From 20CM-2-55-15 sp963738025 (GTDB lineage: Bacteria; Acidobacteriota; Terriglobia; 20CM-2-55-15), in the NCBI GenBank assembly GCA_963738025.1, contig CAVTWA010000006.1:186001-250000 (forward strand): a DNA stretch of 64,000 bases, given 5' to 3'. A program made the translations under genes and the position numbers. Positions 61,068-64,000 of the stretch are shown in pieces (position 1 is the first letter of the stretch; each line of letters begins with the position of its first letter). The notes under the pieces were generated by a model. That model saw only the letters and a list, made by a program, of their open reading frames with translations, was not told where the DNA came from and did not search any database.

Positions 61068-62944
61068 CACTGTCCCTCCGTGGCCGGAGCGCGCGATGCT
61101 CGATCGTAGCTATCAGCGACGCCGAAGCGCGCCTCCGTCTGCTGGGCCACCAGGCGTTCGCGACGGGCCTCGAGCTGGCTGATGGCGACGTTTTCGATCA
61201 TGTTTCCCTGACGGGTCATCAAACTCTCGACACGCTGCTGTGCTTCCTCGACGCGCTGGCGCAGCCGCGCCATCTGAACGTCATATCCGACGTAGCTGTG
61301 CATCGCCGCCTGTCTCGTCCTGACAAAGGCGTCGTACTGCTTCGTGAGAGCGTCGACATCGGCGTTCAATTCGTTGAGGTGCACATGTGCCTCGGTCAGG
61401 CGTTTTTGATATTCGGTTTCCATCCGCCATGTGAGCGTGCCGTGCAGGCGGGCTGCGCGTTGCCGAAGCGCGAGCGATTCGGGGCTGTCCGAGTCGCCGA
61501 GTTGTTTCTCGATGAGAGCGATGCGCTCGCCGGCAATCCGCTCCTCCGCTGTCGCCAGATAATCCGGGCGCGGAGCCGTCAGCATCGACTTCAGGCGCTC
61601 GCTGAGGCGCTTGCGCTGCTCGAGTCGCAGGCGAATTCGCGAATCCAGCTCCTGAAATTGCGCGTCGACCTGCGGCAGCAGCGGTTCGTAATTCTGGCCG
61701 CGCAACCGGATGATGTCGTCAAAAGCATCGAGGCTGGTCTTCCAGGTCGTGAGTCTCGACTGCAGGTCCTCGAGGTCGAGGTAGTTGTGCAGCGCCGTCT
61801 GAAAATCGTGAGAAGCCATCAGGTCCGTCAAGTAGTAGGTTTCAGGCGCATCGGGCAGGGTGCGCAGACGGATGACCCAGGTTTCGTCCTGCCGGCTCTC
61901 TTCGCGGATCAGGGCCTTGAGGAAGCGCCCTTCGCGGATGCTGCCGATGGAGGCGTCCACTCTTTCGATCTGCTTGCTGTACTGATCGAGGGCCCGGCTG
62001 TACATGATTGCTGCGCGGCCATGCAGATTCAGGCTGGCATAGGCGTGCGGCACGGCAAGCATGGCTTCCTGAACCGCGGCATCCGTCGGCTCCCGCTCCA
62101 CCAGGATGTTCCACGGAACGAGCGCGCGGTCATACTTCTGAACCGTTGCCTCGGCAAAGCCTGCCCGCAGCAGAGCCTGATTCGAAAACAGTCCATCGAG
62201 GCGAACGCGGTCCAGCGATTGCTTTGCCCGCTCGAAGTCTCCCGATTCGAACAGCATGCTGCCAAGCACCAGGTTGCTCTTGTCGCGGATGGCAAGCCCG
62301 GCGGCGTCGCCGGGCTGAAGCCGGCCAGCCTTGTCCAGCTGCTCGATCGCCTCTTTGGTACGACCGCCCTGAAACAGCGCGATGCCAAGGTTGTACGCGA
62401 CAAATCCGGAAAGGCCGGCGTCGCTGTGCACCTGCTGGAGCACGTTGACGGCGTCGCCCGGCCGGCCTGTCGCCATATCGATGTTCGCCCGCAGGAACTC
62501 GACGTCGTCCCTGATCTGGGCAGGTACAACGCCGTGGATCCGCGCCAGCGCATTCTGCGCGTCGTCGAGCTGGTCTTTCTGGAAGTGGATGCGGGCAAGG
62601 CGGAACGCGGCCTCGTTTCGCACTGCTTCATCGACGGCGCCTTCGAGAACTGCCTTGATGGCGCGCCCGGCACGCTGATGCATGCGGTAGTTGAGTTCGA
62701 AGTCGCCGACGGAAAATTCAGCGTTGTTGATGTGATAGTGCAGCGTATCGAGTTCGGGCTGATCGAGACCGCGATACATGCCGAGCTCGGTATCGAGCCG
62801 CTGGAGTGCATCGAAGAACTGTCCCTGGTAGGCGTGATAGAACGCTTCCCCGAAAAACAGATCCTTCAAGTCGCTGCCCACCAGTGGATGGGCTGCGAGT
62901 ACTAATGCCAGACCGAGTCCGATGAACCGGCGTCCTGCTCGCAT
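61067..62944 (-). CDS. exported TPR and coiled-coil protein
   Basis: A 625-residue exported protein (signal GRRFIGLGLALVLAAHPLVG). The first two-thirds are TPR repeats (LDTLHYHINNAEFSVGDFEL, FVAYNLGIALFQGGRTKEAI, LQPGDAAGL), the rest coiled coil (ERIAGERIALIEKQLGDSDS, MARLRQRVEEAQQRVESLMT). It probably forms a periplasmic scaffold or spacer with the larger TPR lipoprotein. The ATG at 62944 is preceded by GGGGAA; one three codons earlier (62953) is possible. It overlaps or abuts the genes on both sides. Confidence 0.75.
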   Translation of the reverse strand: MRAGRRFIGLGLALVLAAHPLVGSDLKDLFFGEAFYHAYQGQFFDALQRLDTELGMYRGLDQPELDTLHYHINNAEFSVGDFELNYRMHQRAGRAIKAVLEGAVDEAVRNEAAFRLARIHFQKDQLDDAQNALARIHGVVPAQIRDDVEFLRANIDMATGRPGDAVNVLQQVHSDAGLSGFVAYNLGIALFQGGRTKEAIEQLDKAGRLQPGDAAGLAIRDKSNLVLGSMLFESGDFERAKQSLDRVRLDGLFSNQALLRAGFAEATVQKYDRALVPWNILVEREPTDAAVQEAMLAVPHAYASLNLHGRAAIMYSRALDQYSKQIERVDASIGSIREGRFLKALIREESRQDETWVIRLRTLPDAPETYYLTDLMASHDFQTALHNYLDLEDLQSRLTTWKTSLDAFDDIIRLRGQNYEPLLPQVDAQFQELDSRIRLRLEQRKRLSERLKSMLTAPRPDYLATAEERIAGERIALIEKQLGDSDSPESLALRQRAARLHGTLTWRMETEYQKRLTEAHVHLNELNADVDALTKQYDAFVRTRQAAMHSYVGYDVQMARLRQRVEEAQQRVESLMTRQGNMIENVAISQLEARRERLVAQQTEARFGVADSYDRASRAPATEGQ

Positions 62945-62946
62945 GC

Positions 62947-63528
62947 TTACCATTCCCCAAGCGCGATCGGAGTGTTGCCGGAGCCGGCCAGCGTCAGGCC
63001 CACCAGCTTTGGCTTCTCTTCCTTGCGGAAGGTAAAGCGTTCAGTACGGCTGAAGTCCGCGCCGCCCTCGAGCTTGCCGTCAACGAGCACTTCGAGCTTG
63101 TGATCCCCCGTCGTCAGATTGCCGACGTAGATCCGTTGCACGCCACCCTTGCGCAGGGCATCGAGCTCTTTGAAGCTGTAGATGTAGTGCGCAACGAGCT
63201 GACCGTCGATCTGGATCCGCACCGCGTCGAGGCGCATCTGATCGTCCTTGGCGAGCGCGACGAAGATCGCGACCTGCGTGCCTGACGGGTACAGTAGTTT
63301 CTCCTCCAACTGGTTCAGCTCTGCTGCAATGCTGAGAACGTCGGATTTGATCTCCTGGACCTGTTCGTCGAGGCCCCGCATCTGCTGTTGATTGTTTTGC
63401 TGCGCCCAGCCATGGACACTGGCCAGGCAAAGCAGGAGGGCAAAGACGAAAGCGCGAGTTGCCAGAATTGCCGCGCAACGCACTCGAGTCCGGCTATTGA
63501 GTTCGACAGTGTCAGGTTGCTTCTTCAT
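62947..63528 (-). CDS. exported coiled-coil protein, first gene of the envelope operon
   Basis: A 193-residue exported protein. A long basic n-region precedes the signal helix (FVFALLLCLASVHGWAQ). Then a coiled coil (LDEQVQEIKSDVLSIAAELN, QLEEKLLYP) and a beta-rich domain (TQVAIFVALAKDDQMRLDAV, QIDGQLVAHYIYSFKELDAL, NLTTGDHKLEVLVDGKLEGG). No family recognised; in related operons of other phyla a similar small exported protein heads the ExbB/TPR series. ACGGAGGATCG is a strong ribosome binding site. A conserved element lies 63 bp upstream. Confidence 0.7.
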   Translation of the reverse strand: MKKQPDTVELNSRTRVRCAAILATRAFVFALLLCLASVHGWAQQNNQQQMRGLDEQVQEIKSDVLSIAAELNQLEEKLLYPSGTQVAIFVALAKDDQMRLDAVRIQIDGQLVAHYIYSFKELDALRKGGVQRIYVGNLTTGDHKLEVLVDGKLEGGADFSRTERFTFRKEEKPKLVGLTLAGSGNTPIALGEW

Positions 63529-63591
63529 CGATCCTCCGTCTTAATGTCAGGAGAACCGCGTCCTGCCGATCCTTCCTAGGCCGATCCCGTT

Positions 63592-63650
63592 AGCAACTGA
63601 CAGAACATTCACGCCACCTTTGTGTTTTGTTTAGGTTGCAATGCGACGAG
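63592..63650 (-). promoter_or_regulatory. upstream element shared by the two DUF11 loci
   Basis: On the minus strand: CTCGTCGCATTGCAACCTAA, ACAAAACACAAAGGTGG, GAATGTTCTGTCAGTTGCT. The counterpart at 21547-21604 keeps the order, spacing and most bases. It ends 63 bp before the first start codon of the ExbB/TPR/DUF11 operon. Confidence 0.6.
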
Positions 63651-63749
63651 AGATCCGAGTACACCCAAGTTGGTGGACAGTTCAAGTTGGTGGACGAATA
63701 AACAAATTCGTGTATTTTTTGGCCTCGATCGACGTCAAGACTTTTCCTG

Positions 63750-63982
63750 ACGGGAACGGGACCGGAACACAAGAGGCACAAACAAGATTTTTTCAACCAG
63801 TTTTTTGGAAGAAAGCGACGAACTTCCGGGGTTGCCGAGTTGATTCTGGGTGGGACGTTGAATGGGTAAGTCCCCGCCTAAGTTAGGCGGGGACTTCGCT
63901 CCTCACATCTCATGACGAACTTCGGCTGCGTCCGTTGCGGCCTGGCCTCTTTGTGCCTCTTGTGCCCCGGTCCTGTCCCCGT
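63750..63982. repeat. MITE-like element with 33-bp terminal inverted repeats
   Basis: ACGGGAACGGGACCGG and AACACAAGAGGCACAAA (63750-63782) face the complement of ACGGGGACAGGACCGGG and GCACAAGAGGCACAAA (63949-63982). The 166 bp between contain a perfect 29-bp CCCCGCCTAA palindrome at 63868-63896. It has no coding capacity. The end motif CACAAGAGGCACAA also appears, partly, at 57446-57462. Confidence 0.65.
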
Positions 63983-64000
63983 TGACCAATCGGCGACGGC

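Larger units (their letters stand above)
63529..64000. other. Right-edge intergenic region
   Basis: It contains the conserved upstream element at 63592-63650 and the inverted-repeat element at 63750-63982. No gene is seen up to the window edge. Confidence 0.6.

Noticed and set aside
57975..62905. Plus-strand frames of 400-535 codons opposite the TPR genes
   Set aside because: Antisense shadows of well-supported TPR genes in a high-GC region.

Overview
The window looks like a GC-rich chromosomal segment of an Acidobacteriota member (Solibacter/Bryobacter-like; inferred from gene content, not from a marker gene). The clues are a TIGR03435 fragment, DUF6152, DUF1549/DUF1501 pairs, a giant SBBP/BNR beta-propeller protein, a BTAD-ATPase regulator, small diiron proteins, and many dispersed palindromic repeats. 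No rRNA, intact tRNA, CRISPR array, integrase or transposase was seen.

Layout. 0-5 kb: start of a DEAD-box helicase, a YidB-like protein, a HigB-like toxin remnant, an FAD oxidoreductase, a degenerate tRNA-Pro and two exported proteins. 4.8-10.4 kb: an ArsM-like methyltransferase lacking the expected arsenic-binding cysteines, a frameshifted diiron protein, a divergent BTAD-AAA regulator and a duplicated DUF4242 protein, with a 10-bp inverted repeat in the divergent gap. 10.6-17 kb: an RsiV-like exported protein, a DUF937-BON-LysM protein, small envelope proteins and two exported proteins sharing a domain with the propeller protein further on. 17-21.5 kb: a 1,462-residue DUF11 surface protein. 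21.7-29.4 kb: DUF1549, DUF1501 and a propeller protein with one frameshift. 29.4-31.6 kb: an uncharacterised two-gene module, a TIGR03435 fragment, a ferritin-like protein and a DUF3303 protein.

31.7-39.6 kb is a nitrite uptake and assimilation locus read leftwards: uroporphyrinogen-III synthase, a promoter with a leader of about 205 nt, a NirC-type channel, a porin, a NirB-like FAD oxidoreductase fused to a P-II domain, a siroheme nitrite reductase fused to a Rieske domain, and a free P-II protein. The siroheme precursor, transport, electron transfer, reduction and nitrogen sensing are all encoded together.

41.5-63.5 kb is one long leftward cluster: a coiled-coil exported protein, two TPR proteins, a small exported protein, ExbB, two ExbD, an AgmX/PglI-type TonB-like protein, a giant DUF11 protein with a three-fold tandem 500-residue module, and an OmpA/beta-barrel protein. 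It resembles an energised trans-envelope machine dedicated to a surface polymer or adhesin. The separate DUF11 gene at 17-21.5 kb is a one-module paralogue, and both loci share a conserved upstream element, suggesting co-regulation.

Six single-base frame disruptions are visible: one in the diiron gene, one in the propeller gene and four in the first 1.1 kb of the giant DUF11 gene. They could be real decay or assembly errors.
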